Assembly: GCF_004886325.1 (NCBI RefSeq)
Contig: NZ_QXFN01000002.1
Span: 558,001-622,000 of the forward strand
Length of the DNA: 64,000 bases
Reading direction: 5' to 3'
DNA from: Cellulomonas telluris
GTDB lineage: Bacteria > Actinomycetota > Actinomycetes > Actinomycetales > Cellulomonadaceae
The translations under genes and the position numbers were made by a program. Below the pieces are notes generated by a model. It had not been told where the DNA came from and did no database searches. It saw nothing but the letters and a program-made list of their open reading frames with translations. This document shows positions 47,313 to 57,500 of the stretch, piece by piece (position 1 is the first letter of the stretch; the number at the start of each line of letters is the position of its first letter).

Positions 47313-48231
47313 CTTCCGTCGCCGGGCGGCTGCCGCACCCGCCCTGGTCGCCGTCCTCGCGGTCCTCGCCGCGTGCGTGCCGGCGCGCGCGGGCGGCGAG
47401 GACGACGGGCGCCCGCTGGTCCTCACGACGTTCACCGTCCTCGCCGACATCGCGCGCAACGTCGGGGGCGAGCACGTGCGCGTGGAGTCCCTCACCAAGC
47501 CCGGCGTCGAGGTGCACGGCTACGAGCCGACCCCCGGCGACCTGCGCCGCGCCGCCGGCGCCGACCTCGTCCTCGACAACGGCCTGAACCTCGAGGCGTG
47601 GTTCGCGCAGTTCGTGCAGGACGCCGACGTGCCGCACGTCGTCGCGACCGAGGGCGTCGAGGTCGTCGACATCGCCGACGACGCCTACGCCGGCAAGCCG
47701 AACCCGCACGCGTGGATGAGCCCCGCCAACGTCGAGCTCTACGTCGACAACATCGTCGACGCCTTCGTCGACCTCGTGCCCGAGCACGCGGACGACGTGC
47801 GGGCGAACGCGCAGGCGTACCGCGCGCAGCTGCGTGCGGTGCAGGCCGAGCTCGTCGACGGGCTGGCCGCCGTGCCGCAGCGGCAGCGCGCGCTGGTCAC
47901 GTGCGAGGGGGCCTTCTCCTACCTCGCCCGCGACGCCGGCCTGACGGAGCGGTACGTGTGGCCGGTCAACGCCGAGCAGCAGGCCACGCCGCAGCGGATC
48001 GCGTCCGTCGTCGAGTTCGTCCGCGAGCGCGACGTGCCCGCGGTCTTCTGCGAGTCGACCGTCTCGGACGACGCCATGCAGCAGGTCGTCGACGCCACCG
48101 GGGCCCGCTTCGGAGGGGTGCTCTACGTGGACTCGCTGTCCGAGGAGGACGGTCCCGTGCCGACGTACCTCGACCTGATCCGGCACGACGTGCGCACGAT
48201 CGTGGACGGCCTGACCGGCGGTGCGTCGTGA
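47305..48231 (+). CDS. Manganese ABC transporter substrate-binding lipoprotein (MntC-like)
   Basis: A 308-residue cluster A-I metal-binding protein with a signal peptide and lipobox-like LAAC. The third metal ligand region reads CEGAFSYLARD, with Glu as in the Mn-binding PsaA/MntC group rather than His as in Zn-binding ZnuA. The other ligands are the first His in EVHGYEPTP, NPHAWMSP and YVDSLSEEDGPVPTYLDL, and FCESTVSD follows the MntC pattern. There is no His-rich loop. ATG 47305 has TATGGT seven bases upstream, so the mRNA is probably leaderless; an in-frame ATG at 47293 overlaps the -10. It is coupled by GTGA to the ATPase. Confidence 0.93.
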   Translation: MPNFRRRAAAAPALVAVLAVLAACVPARAGGEDDGRPLVLTTFTVLADIARNVGGEHVRVESLTKPGVEVHGYEPTPGDLRRAAGADLVLDNGLNLEAWFAQFVQDADVPHVVATEGVEVVDIADDAYAGKPNPHAWMSPANVELYVDNIVDAFVDLVPEHADDVRANAQAYRAQLRAVQAELVDGLAAVPQRQRALVTCEGAFSYLARDAGLTERYVWPVNAEQQATPQRIASVVEFVRERDVPAVFCESTVSDDAMQQVVDATGARFGGVLYVDSLSEEDGPVPTYLDLIRHDVRTIVDGLTGGAS

Positions 48232-48995
48232 CGCCCGCGCTGGAGGTCGAGCACGTCACGGTCCGCTACGGCGACGTGCTCGCGCTCGACGACGTCTCGC
48301 TGCGCCTCGCGCCGGGGCGCGTGTGCGGCCTCGTCGGCGTCAACGGTGCCGGCAAGTCGACGCTGCTCCAGGCGGTGACCGGCACGGTCCGGCCCGGCGC
48401 CGGGCGCGTCCGCGTGCTGGGGGACGACCCGGCCCGGGCGCGGCGGCGCGGCGCGATCGCGTACGTGCCGCAGCAGGAGGCCGTGGACGTCACGTTCCCG
48501 GTCAGCGTGCGCGACGTCGTCGCGATGGGCCGGTACGGGCGCCTCGGACCGACGCGCCGGCTGCGCGCCGCGGACCACGCCGCGGTCGACGCCGCACTCG
48601 AGCGGGTCGGGCTCACCGCGCTCGCCGACCGCCAGGTGGGGAGGTTGTCCGGCGGGCAGCGGCGCCGCGCGTTCGTCGCGCGCGGGATCGCGCAGGAGGC
48701 GGACCTGCTGCTGCTCGACGAGCCGTTCGCGGGCGTCGACAAGGGGTCCGAGGCGACGGTCGTGCGGCTGCTGCGCGAGCTCGCCGCCGACGGGCGGACC
48801 GTCCTGGTCTCCACGCACGACCTGCACGCGCTGCCGGACCTCGCGGACGAGGCGGTGCTGCTGCGCCGGTCCGTCGTCTTCCACGGGCCGGTCCCCGAGG
48901 CGCTGCGGCCCGAGACGCTCGCGGGGGCCCTCGGGCTCGCGACGGGGACCGTCGCGAGCCGGACGGGCGCGGCGGGGGAGGGAGCGGCCGCATGA
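48228..48995 (+). CDS. Metal (Mn) ABC transporter ATP-binding protein
   Basis: A 255-residue ATPase. Walker A is GVNGAGKSTLL, the Q-loop is in AYVPQQEAVDVTFPVSVRDVVAMGRYG, the signature is LSGGQRRRAFVARGIAQ, Walker B is LLLDEPFAGVDKGSE and the switch His is in LVSTHDLHAL. The VTFPVSV segment is typical of MntB/ZnuC-like importers. It overlaps both neighbours by 4 bp. Confidence 0.95.
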   Translation: MTPALEVEHVTVRYGDVLALDDVSLRLAPGRVCGLVGVNGAGKSTLLQAVTGTVRPGAGRVRVLGDDPARARRRGAIAYVPQQEAVDVTFPVSVRDVVAMGRYGRLGPTRRLRAADHAAVDAALERVGLTALADRQVGRLSGGQRRRAFVARGIAQEADLLLLDEPFAGVDKGSEATVVRLLRELAADGRTVLVSTHDLHALPDLADEAVLLRRSVVFHGPVPEALRPETLAGALGLATGTVASRTGAAGEGAAA

Positions 48996-49891
48996 GCCCG
49001 CTCGACCTGCTGCTGGAGCCGCTCGGCTACGAGTTCATGGTCCGCGCGCTGGCGACGACGGTCCTCGCGGCCGTCGTGTGCGCGCTGCTGTCCTGCTGGC
49101 TCGTCCTCGTCGGCTGGTCACTCATGGGCGACGCGGTCTCCCACGCCGTGCTGCCCGGGGTCGTGCTGGCCTACGTCGTCGGGGCGCCGTTCGCGGTGGG
49201 GGCGCTCGTGTTCGGGCTGCTCGCCGTGGTCCTCGTCGGGGCCGTGCGCGGGGGCGGTCGGGTCAAGGAGGACGCCGCCATCGGCATCGTGTTCACGACC
49301 CTGTTCGCCCTCGGGCTCGTCCTCGTGTCGGTGACGCCGAGCGACACGGACCTGAACCACATCGTCTTCGGCAACGTGCTCGGCGTCTCCACCTCCGACC
49401 TCGTCCAGGTCGCGGTGCTCGCCGCCGTCGCGGCCGCCACCCTGCTGCTCAAGCGGCGCGACCTCGTGCTGTTCGCGTTCGACCCCACGCACGCGCACGC
49501 GATCGGCCTGTCGCCCCGGCGGCTCGGCGCGCTGCTGCTGGGCGTGCTCGCGGTGACGGCGGTCGTCGCGCTGCAGGTGGTCGGCGTCGTGCTCGTCGTG
49601 GCGATGCTCGTCATCCCGGGTGCCACCGCGTGCCTGCTCACCGACCGGTTCGGGCGGATGCTCGTGCTCGCGCCCGTGCTGTCCGCGACGTCCGCGGTCG
49701 TCGGCCTGTACCTCAGCTACTGGTACGACCTGGCCTCCGGGGGCATGGTCGTGCTGGTGCAGGGCGTCGTGTTCGGCGTCGTCCACCTGCTCGCGCCGCA
49801 CGGCGTGCTCGGGCGCCGGCGGGCGGGCCGGGCGGCGGCGGTGGCGGACGAGGCGACCACCGCGCGCCCGGAGGCCGCCCCGGTCGTCTGA
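48992..49891 (+). CDS. Metal (Mn) ABC transporter permease
   Basis: A 299-residue permease of the ABC-3 family with about eight helices: ALLSCWLVLVGWSLMGDAVSHAVLPGVVLAYVVG, KEDAAIGIVFTTLFALGLVLVS, DLNHIVFGNVLGVS, and the coupling VVGVVLVVAMLVIPGATACLLTDRFGRM. The C-terminus is a short Arg/Ala/Glu tail. It completes the SBP-ATPase-permease manganese importer. Confidence 0.95.
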   Translation: MSPLDLLLEPLGYEFMVRALATTVLAAVVCALLSCWLVLVGWSLMGDAVSHAVLPGVVLAYVVGAPFAVGALVFGLLAVVLVGAVRGGGRVKEDAAIGIVFTTLFALGLVLVSVTPSDTDLNHIVFGNVLGVSTSDLVQVAVLAAVAAATLLLKRRDLVLFAFDPTHAHAIGLSPRRLGALLLGVLAVTAVVALQVVGVVLVVAMLVIPGATACLLTDRFGRMLVLAPVLSATSAVVGLYLSYWYDLASGGMVVLVQGVVFGVVHLLAPHGVLGRRRAGRAAAVADEATTARPEAAPVV

Positions 49892-49904
49892 GCGCCCCCG
49901 GTCA

Positions 49905-49970
49905 CCCGTCGACCGGCCGGCCGCCGTCAGCCCTCGACCGGCCGGCGCCGTCAGCCGTCGACCAGCCGCC
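49905..49970. repeat. Tandem degenerate repeat of a gene 3' end
   Basis: About 2.5 copies of a roughly 24-bp unit containing CCGTCAGCC and TCGACC run through the intergenic gap into the last codons of the minus-strand ATPase, so the LVDG-stop coding end appears duplicated downstream of the real stop. Confidence 0.6.
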
Positions 49971-50673
49971 CGTCCGCCAGCCGCACCACCCGGTCGGCGA
50001 GCGCGACCATCACCGGGTCGTGCGTCGAGACGATCGCCGTCATGCCCTCCGCCTCCACGACGGCGCGGATCAGCGCCATGACGGCCCGGCCCGTCTCGGA
50101 GTCGAGCTGGCCGGTGGGCTCGTCGGCGATGAGCAGGCGGGGGGAGTTCGCGAGCGCCCGGGCCAGCGCGACCCGCTGCTGCTGACCGCCCGACAGCTGC
50201 CCCGGACGCTGCCGCGCGTGCGGGCCGAGGCCGACGAGGTCGAGCAGCAGCGCGACGCGGGCCTCCCGCTCGGCGACGGGCGTGCGCCGCATCCGCAGCG
50301 GCACGCCCACGTTCTCGGCCGCCGTGAGGACGGGCACGAGCCCGAACGTCTGGAAGACGAACGAGACGACGTCGCGGCGCAGCGCGACGAGGCAGCGCTC
50401 GTCGAGGGACGACACCTCGCGTCCCGCGACGACCACGCGGCCCTCGTCGGGGCGGTCCAGCCCGCCGATCGCGTTGAGCAGGGTCGTCTTGCCCGACCCG
50501 GACCGTCCCACGACCGCGACGAGCTCGCCGGGCCGCACCTCGAGGGACACGTCCTGCAGTGCGTGCACGCGGGCCCGGCCCGTCCCGTAGCTGCGGTGCA
50601 CGTGCTCGACGCGCACGAGCGGCTCGGCGGCCTGGGGGCGCCCCGGCGTGGCGGCGGCGGTGGTGGCGGTCAT
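49951..50673 (-). CDS. ABC transporter ATP-binding protein (MacB/LolD-like), second of pair
   Basis: A 240-residue ATPase. Walker A is GRSGSGKTTLLN, the Q-loop is in VSFVFQTFGLVPVLTAAENV, the signature is LSGGQQQRVALARAL, Walker B is LLIADEPTGQLDSETG and the switch His is in IVSTHDPVMVALADRVV. It is the last gene of a four-gene exporter operon with two FtsX-type permeases, joined to the preceding ATPase by ATGA. Such systems drive mechanotransmission at the membrane, for example lipoprotein or peptide export or wall-hydrolase control, rather than bulk transport. Confidence 0.94.
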   Translation of the reverse strand: MTATTAAATPGRPQAAEPLVRVEHVHRSYGTGRARVHALQDVSLEVRPGELVAVVGRSGSGKTTLLNAIGGLDRPDEGRVVVAGREVSSLDERCLVALRRDVVSFVFQTFGLVPVLTAAENVGVPLRMRRTPVAEREARVALLLDLVGLGPHARQRPGQLSGGQQQRVALARALANSPRLLIADEPTGQLDSETGRAVMALIRAVVEAEGMTAIVSTHDPVMVALADRVVRLADGRLVDG

Positions 50674-51665
50674 CGGACGTCCTCCGGTCCCGCGTCGCGC
50701 GGACGGTCGGGGTGGATCTCGACGTGCGCGCGCTCGAGCGCCAGGCGCACGCGCCCCACGAGCTCGAGCGTCTCGCGGTACTCGCGCGGCAGCTGCACGC
50801 GCCCGGCGCGGTCCAGCACCGCGAACTCCTCGGCGACCGTGTGCTCGCTGCCGTCGTCGCGCGTGGCGGTGCGGCGCAGCACCTCGGTGCTCGTGCGGCC
50901 GTCGCGGATCTCGACCGTGCGCTGCACGTGCTCGCTGACGCCCGGGTCGTGCGTCACCACGACCACCGTCGTGCCGAGCTCCCGGTTGACCGAGCGCAGC
51001 GCGCCGAGCACGTCGGCCGACGTCGCCGTGTCGAGCTCGCCCGTCGGTTCGTCGGCGAACAGCACCTGCGGGGAGTTCGCGAGGGCCGTGGCGATCGCCA
51101 CCCGCTGCTGCTCCCCGCCGGACATCTGCGTCGGCCGGCGGTCCGCGCAGTAGCCGACACCCAGCACGTCGAGCAGGCCGGCCGCGTCCGCGCGGCGCGC
51201 GCGCCCGGGCCGCCCCGCGAGTGCCATCGGCAGCGCGACGTTCTCGGCGGCCGTCAGGTACGGCACGAGGTTGCGGGCCGTCTGCTGCCACACGAACCCG
51301 ACCATCGAGCGGCGGTACTGCACGCGCTCGCGGGCGGTCATGGTCATGAGGTCCCACGGGCCGACGCGTACGCGCCCGGCCGTCGGCACGTCCAGCCCGG
51401 ACAGCACCGACAGCAGCGTCGACTTCCCGGAGCCGGACGCGCCGACCACCGCGACGAGCTCGCCGGCCTCGACGAGCAGGTCCAGGCCCTGCAGCGCCTG
51501 CACCTCGATGCCCTCGGCCTGGTAGATGCGCACGAGCGACTCGCACACGATGAGCGCGGTGCGGCCGAACTCCTCCGGGCGGGCGCGGGCCCGCTCCTCG
51601 AGCGCCGACAGGGTCGCCGTCGCCGTCGTGCCGTCCTGCACGCTCAGCTCGTCCACCGGGTCCAT
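50670..51665 (-). CDS. ABC ATPase with N-terminal extension and C-terminal AbrB-like domain
   Basis: A 331-residue MacB/LolD-type ATPase. A roughly 40-residue N-terminal extension is followed by Walker A GASGSGKSTLLSVLSGL, Q-loop FVWQQTARNLVPYLTAAENV, signature MSGGEQQRVAIATAL, Walker B LFADEPTGELDTATS and switch His in VVVVTHDPGVSEHV. After the ATPase a tail (about 278-331) reads FAVLDRAGRVQLPREYRETLEL, the pattern of AbrB/SpoVT swapped-hairpin domains (GR-x-x-LP). It may dimerise, bind DNA or contact the membrane partner. It lies 42 bp downstream of permease 2. Confidence 0.9.
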   Translation of the reverse strand: MDPVDELSVQDGTTATATLSALEERARARPEEFGRTALIVCESLVRIYQAEGIEVQALQGLDLLVEAGELVAVVGASGSGKSTLLSVLSGLDVPTAGRVRVGPWDLMTMTARERVQYRRSMVGFVWQQTARNLVPYLTAAENVALPMALAGRPGRARRADAAGLLDVLGVGYCADRRPTQMSGGEQQRVAIATALANSPQVLFADEPTGELDTATSADVLGALRSVNRELGTTVVVVTHDPGVSEHVQRTVEIRDGRTSTEVLRRTATRDDGSEHTVAEEFAVLDRAGRVQLPREYRETLELVGRVRLALERAHVEIHPDRPRDAGPEDVR

Positions 51666-51707
51666 GCCGGCTCCCTCCTCGTGGTCCGCGTCATCGTCGT
51701 CCCTGCC

Positions 51708-54512
51708 TCACCGCTCGCCCACCCGCAGCACCTCGCCCAGCCGGTCGCGCCGACGCACCGCCTGCTCGACGGCGACCGCGACGACCAGGGCCACGAGCAG
51801 GGCACCGCCCGCCACGGCGACCGACCACAGGGCGGGAACCGTGCGCGCGGCCGGACCGCCCGTCAGCGACTCCAGCCCGAGGGTGTCGGTGACGAGCAAC
51901 GGCACCACCAGGCCGATCGCGGTACCGCCCAGGAACCCGCCGAGCACCAGGGGTGCGAGCTCGCCCAGCGTCGCGGCGCGGGCCGCGCCGGCGTCGAGGC
52001 CCAGGGTGCGCAGGGTCGAGAGCGTGCGCCCCCGCTCGCGCGCCGTGGCCACGACGACGAGCACCAGCGCGAGCACCAGGAGAGCGACGAGCACGACGAT
52101 GCCGAGCGCCTGCAGCCCCAGCAGGGCCCCCGTCAGGGGCTCGGCGGACCAGGCCCGCCACCACCCGTCGCGCGTGGTGACCGTGACGCCCGACCACGTC
52201 GGTGCCGCGAGGCCCAGCGCGGCGACGGCCTCCGCCGCTCCCGGCCCGGCCACCCACGCGCGGTCCGTGGCGGGCAGCTCCACGCCGGTGGCCGCGAGCG
52301 TGCTGCGGTCGAGCACGACGACGCCGTCGTCGGTCTCGCCGACGGGGACGGCCGCGCGCGCGTCGAGCGGCGGCGCGCCCGCGTCGGCCGACAACGTGGT
52401 CGTCCCGCGCACGTCGAGGACGACCCTCTCGCGCAGGTACGACACGTCCGGAGGTCCCGTGACGCCGTTCTCCGCGAGACGGTCGAGCAGCTGCGCGCTC
52501 ACCAGGGCCGGCACCTGCCCGTCGGCCGCCTCCTCCTGCGCGAGGCCCGCAAGCCCCGCGTCGACCGGCAGCCCCCGTGCGGTGCGCGCGGCGGCGAGCT
52601 CGGCGGTGTCCACGACCAGCAGCGTGACCGACAGGCCCGTGCCCTCGCCGAAGCGGCGGTCGGTGAGCTGGCTGCCCGCCGCCACGGCGGCGACCCCGTC
52701 GGCCCCGCGCAGCGCGGCGAGCGCCTCGCGCCCGACCGGACGGTCGAGCGCGCCGTCGAGCCGGGCGTCGGCACCGACCAGCCGGTCGGCCGCCTCCACC
52801 TGCCCCGTGCGCACCGACTGCGCGAGCGTCCCGGAGAGCACCACGAGCGCGACGGCGACGGTGACCGTGAGCAGCGGGACGACGGCCGTCGCGGCCCCCT
52901 GCGCGCGCGCCGCGGCGAGCGGAGCCGCGATCCCGCGCGAGCGCGCCGCCAGCCGGCCGGCGACCCGCACGAGCGCGGGCGCGACCCGGACCACCACGAG
53001 GGACGCGGCGGCGGCGACGAGCACCGGCGCGGCCGCGAGCAGCGGGTCGACCTCGCCCGCGGCGACGGGGACCAGCCCCCGCGTGCGCACCGACGTGAGC
53101 GCCGCGACGGCGAGGACGACCACGAGGGCCTCGCCGGCGAGCCGCCGGGCGCCGCGCTGCGCGGCGAGGCGTGCGCGCTCGCGGCGGTCGGCGGGCACCC
53201 GGCGTCCCGCCCACGCCGCGCTCGCGGCGCGCGCGGCGAGCACGGGCGGCGCCAGCGCGGCGGCGACCGCCACCGCGACGGCGACGGCCGTCGTGCCGCG
53301 GTACGCCCCGAGCGCCCAGTCCACCGCGCCGTACGCGACGCCACCGACGGCGAGCGCGACGGGGACGGTCTCGACGAGCGCGCGCAGGACGACCGACGCG
53401 AGCGACGCGCCGCGTGCCCGCTCCGCGGCGAGGAAGGCGCGCCGCCGCTCGACCAGCAGCCCGGCGGCCAGCACGAGGCAGAGCGCGCCGGTGGCGGCGA
53501 CGCCCACGACGACCAGCGACGCCTGCGCCCGCGCGGCCACGAGGCGCGTCTCGAACGCGTCGACCACGGCCGGCAGGTCGCTCGCGAGCCCGCCGCTCGT
53601 GGCGGCGAGCGCGACGACGTCCCGGCGCATCGCCCGCGCGTCCTGGAGCGTCAGGTCGGCGGTCCGCACCTGCGCGCGGACCGCCGCCTGCAGCACGGCG
53701 GTCGGGATGACGCGCTGCAGGTCGGGGGCGTTGTCCGGCGGCACGAACAGGCCGTGGACCTCGCCCCGGTCGACGCGCGTACCGCTGGCGGCGACCGGGG
53801 AGACGAGCCAGGGCGCCTCGCGCCACAGGACCGAGCCCGGGTCGACCGGCTCGTACAGCCCGGTCACCACGTACTGCGCCTCGCCGCCGACGTCGTTGGT
53901 GCCGCGGCTGATGACGAGCGGGCCGGCGTCGAGCGTCACGCCCAGCCGCTGCGCTGACTCCGCCGCCATGCCCACCTCGACGCGGGGCACGAGGTCCGGC
54001 TGCGTGGGCCCGGCCTGCTCGGTGTCGGGGACGGGCCGGGGCTCCTGCCCCGCGACCCACCGCACGGCGTCCTGCGGCCGGTCGCCGTCGCCGACGGTGG
54101 CGACGACGCCCACGCGGGCGGCGAACGTGCCGGAGGGGAGGCGCGCGGTGAAGGCGCTCGACCGCACGGTGAGCACGGGCACGCCGATGCGGTCGCCGAA
54201 GGAGTCCATGAGGAACTCCGCGGACTCCTGCACCACCGATCCCGCGCCCAGGCTCATGCCGGTGGTGGGCAGGGTCGGGACGGCCACCACGTCCGCCGTG
54301 GTGCCCGCGTTCTCGACGGCACCGCGCACGCCGAGGTCGCCCGCGCGCTCGACGAGCCGGGGGAGCGCGAGCGCGAGCACGAGCGTGCCGAGCAGCAGCA
54401 CGGCGGACCCCACGAGCAGGGCGCGGTCCTGCGCGGCGCGGCGCCGGGTGACCAGGGAGGCACCGGCGGTCGTCGCGCGCGCGGAGGTGCGCAGGGCGGT
54501 CGATGCGGTCAC
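51708..54512 (-). CDS. Large FtsX-type ABC permease 2
   Basis: A 934-residue membrane protein. TM1 is near residues 30-52 (LLVGSAVLLLGTLVLALALP). A large extracytoplasmic domain follows (about 55-335), then a central block of helices including an FtsX unit (VVVGVAATGALCLVLAAGLLVERRRAFLAAERARGAS), a second extracytoplasmic domain (about 560-790) and a C-terminal FtsX unit (LGIVVLVALLVLALVLVVVATARERGRTLSTLRTLGLDAG) ending near an Arg-rich tail. GTG 54512 overlaps the stop of permease 1 by GTGA. It pairs with permease 1 and the two ATPases. Confidence 0.88.
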   Translation of the reverse strand: MTASTALRTSARATTAGASLVTRRRAAQDRALLVGSAVLLLGTLVLALALPRLVERAGDLGVRGAVENAGTTADVVAVPTLPTTGMSLGAGSVVQESAEFLMDSFGDRIGVPVLTVRSSAFTARLPSGTFAARVGVVATVGDGDRPQDAVRWVAGQEPRPVPDTEQAGPTQPDLVPRVEVGMAAESAQRLGVTLDAGPLVISRGTNDVGGEAQYVVTGLYEPVDPGSVLWREAPWLVSPVAASGTRVDRGEVHGLFVPPDNAPDLQRVIPTAVLQAAVRAQVRTADLTLQDARAMRRDVVALAATSGGLASDLPAVVDAFETRLVAARAQASLVVVGVAATGALCLVLAAGLLVERRRAFLAAERARGASLASVVLRALVETVPVALAVGGVAYGAVDWALGAYRGTTAVAVAVAVAAALAPPVLAARAASAAWAGRRVPADRRERARLAAQRGARRLAGEALVVVLAVAALTSVRTRGLVPVAAGEVDPLLAAAPVLVAAAASLVVVRVAPALVRVAGRLAARSRGIAAPLAAARAQGAATAVVPLLTVTVAVALVVLSGTLAQSVRTGQVEAADRLVGADARLDGALDRPVGREALAALRGADGVAAVAAGSQLTDRRFGEGTGLSVTLLVVDTAELAAARTARGLPVDAGLAGLAQEEAADGQVPALVSAQLLDRLAENGVTGPPDVSYLRERVVLDVRGTTTLSADAGAPPLDARAAVPVGETDDGVVVLDRSTLAATGVELPATDRAWVAGPGAAEAVAALGLAAPTWSGVTVTTRDGWWRAWSAEPLTGALLGLQALGIVVLVALLVLALVLVVVATARERGRTLSTLRTLGLDAGAARAATLGELAPLVLGGFLGGTAIGLVVPLLVTDTLGLESLTGGPAARTVPALWSVAVAGGALLVALVVAVAVEQAVRRRDRLGEVLRVGER

Positions 54513-57500
54513 CGGTCGTCCCCCAGTCGCAGGAGGGCCCCGGACGCGCGCCGGACGAGGAGCCCGGCGACGACGCCCACGGCGAGGCAGGCGCCCACCG
54601 CGAGGGCCGCGGTGAGCAGGAGCTGGCCGCCCCAGGGCCAGGCGACCCCCGGTGCGGGCACGGGGCGCAGCCCCTCGCCCGAGACGGTGAGCACGGGGGC
54701 GACGGCGTGCGCGAGCCCGAGTCCGATCGCGACGCCGGCGAGGGCGCCGACGGCCACGAGGAGCGCGTGCTCGCCGAGCAGCCCGCGCACGAGCGAGCCG
54801 CGGTCCGACCCGAGCGCCTGGAGGCGGGCCAGCTCGAGGCGGCGCGAGCGCACCGCGACGCTGGCGCTCGCGCCCAGGCCGACGACGACGAGCAGCCCGG
54901 CGCCCAGGCCCACGAGCGAGAGCGCGACGGGCACGCTGACCCGCAGCGGCCCGCGCGTCGCGGTGACGCGCTCGTCCGCCCGCACCGTGACGTCCCCCAG
55001 GGCCTCGGTGCGCAGGTCGGCGGCGAGCGCGCGTGCCGTCGCGTCGTCGGGCGGCGCGAACCACCAGCCGTCGAGCAGCGTCTGCGGCGAGCCGGCGTCG
55101 ACCAGCAGACGGGTGAGCGCGTCGGAGTCGACGAGCATGCCCGGCCCGCGCGGGGTGCCCGGCAGGTAGGGGACGACCGCCTGCACGCGGGCGACGGCGT
55201 CCAGGCCGCCGACGGTGACCAGCACGCGGTCGTCGGGCCCGACGAGGGCCTCCTCGGCGAGGTCCGCCGTGAGCACGGCGCGCAGCTCGTCCTCGCCCTC
55301 CCACGCCGCGATCGTCGTGTGCCCGCCGATCGTCGGCTCCGACAGCGCGATCGGGTCCATGTCCGCCGACACGGTGACGTCGGTGCCGGACACGGCGACG
55401 TCGGCCGGGTACGGGACCGCCCCGCTGAACGCCGCGCCCGGCCACGCGGCGAGCTCGGCCAGCGCCAGCGGCGTCGAGGGGGCGCTGTCGTCGAAGGAGA
55501 GCGCGTTCGCGGAGCGGTCGACGGCGCGTGCCGACGCGAGGGTGATCGACGTGCGGCTCGTCCCCTCGCCGCGTTCCTCCGCCGCCGCCCAGTCGGCCGG
55601 CAGCTCGGCGAGCCGCAGGCGCGCGGACACGCCCACCACCGTCACCGGGAGCGCGAGCTCGGGGACGCGGAACCACGCGCTGCCGGGCTCGGCGAGCGAG
55701 GGCACGTGCGAGCTGATCCACGTGCGGACGCCCTGGGCGTCCTGGACCACGAGGGACAGGCCGACCTCACCCGGCGCCGGGTACTGCTGCTCGACGCGCA
55801 CCTCGGCGGCGACCCACTCGGTGTCGCCCGGGAGCGTGACACCCGGCCGCGCCTCGGAGGGGGCGAGCGGCGCCACCACCTGCGACCACGGCACGTCCGC
55901 GCGCCCGCGCAGGACGTCGGGGCGGGTCGTGTCGACCGCGAGCAGGCGCGTGTCCTGCACGGAGGAGCGCGTGAAGTCGTCGATGGCCAGGCCGATGCTC
56001 GCGGTGCGGTCGACGACGGGCACCGCGAGCACGTCGGGGTGCGCCGCCAGCACCGCGTCGGTCCGCCGTGCTCCGGGCAGGCCGTCGCCCTCGAGCCCGT
56101 CCAGGCGGACGTCGGTGCCGACCGCGAGGTCGGCCTGCTCCTGCTGGGACGCACGCCAGGTGGCGAGGAAGGACTGGGAGAACGTCGCGGAGGCGACGGC
56201 CAGGACGAGCACGAGGACCGCGCCGGTCGCCGCGGCCGGCCGCCGCGCCACCTGCCACGCCGCGAGCGGCGCCACGAGGGACCGGCTGCGTCCGGCCAGC
56301 GCGTCGGCCGCGCGACCCACCACGGGCACCAGGCGCAGGGCGAGGACGGCGGCGCCGAGCGCGACGAGCGCCGGGGCCCCCGCCAGGACGGGGTCGACGG
56401 TCGCGGCGGCCGACGGCACCGCGAACGGCGCGCCGTACGTGAGCAGCTGCCAGAGCGCGACGCCGGCCAGGGCGACGAGCGCGAGGTCGGCGCCGGCCCG
56501 CACGAGGCCGGCGTGCGCGGAGGGCGCGGACGAGCCGGCCGCATGCCACTGCGGGACGACGAGGGAGACGGCGAGGACGGCCCCGACGAGCGCGCACGTG
56601 GCCACGAGCAGGACGGGGGCGCCCTCGGGCGCGTCGAAGCCCGCCGATCCGAGCAGCTCGCCGCCGACGAGGAGCCCGTACAGCGCCCGGGACGCCCAGG
56701 GGGCGACGAGCGTCACCGCCACGAGCAGCCCCACGGCCTCGAGGACCGCCAGCGAGCGCAGCTGCCGAGGGGCCGCGCCGCGGGCGGCGAGCAGCTCGCC
56801 CTCGGCGGCGCGCCGCTCACCGAGCAGGCGGGCGGCCAGGAGCATGACCGTCGTCGCGAGGACCGTGAGCAGCAGGCCGACGACGACGACGCCGGCGCGC
56901 GTGACCGCGAGCTCGCGCCACGCGGCGTCGATCGTCCGGTCGACGCGTGTGCGCACGGCGCCGCGGGCCTCGGTCGGGCGCAGGTCGGCGGCGAGCGCGA
57001 CCTGCATGTCGGGTACGGCGGCGCGCAGCGCGGTCACGGCGCCCCGGGGCGCGTCGACCAGCCGGGGCACGACGACGAGCTCCATGGACTCCACCGAGCC
57101 GCGCGCCGCGAGCGCCGCCGGGTCGACCAGGACCGGCCCCCACGCGTCGGTGGTGGACATGCCGGCGGACCCGGGCACCGGGAACGCGGGGTCGTGCCCA
57201 CGGCCGTCGAGCCGGTCCCGGTCCCACGTGCCGCGCGGGCCCTCGAGCTCGTGGACGCCGACGACGACCCACTCGTCGCGGCTCTCGCCGCGCTCCAGGC
57301 CGACCGGTACGACGGTGCCCACCTGCCACCCGTACTCCTGCGCGGCGAGGGCGGGGACGGCGACGAGCAGGCGCCCGTCGCCGTCGCGGACGGCGTCGGG
57401 CCAGGCCCCGGCCACGAGCCGCGCGTTCTCGTCGAGGCCGGGGTACGCCGCGGTGTAGGCGAGCGGGACAGCACCGGTCGGGGTGCGGCCGGGGAGCCGC

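Noticed and set aside
47305-49891. Zinc (ZnuABC) importer
   Set aside because: The binding protein lacks the His-rich loop and has the Mn-type EGAF ligand with an MntC-like C-terminus, so manganese is favoured.
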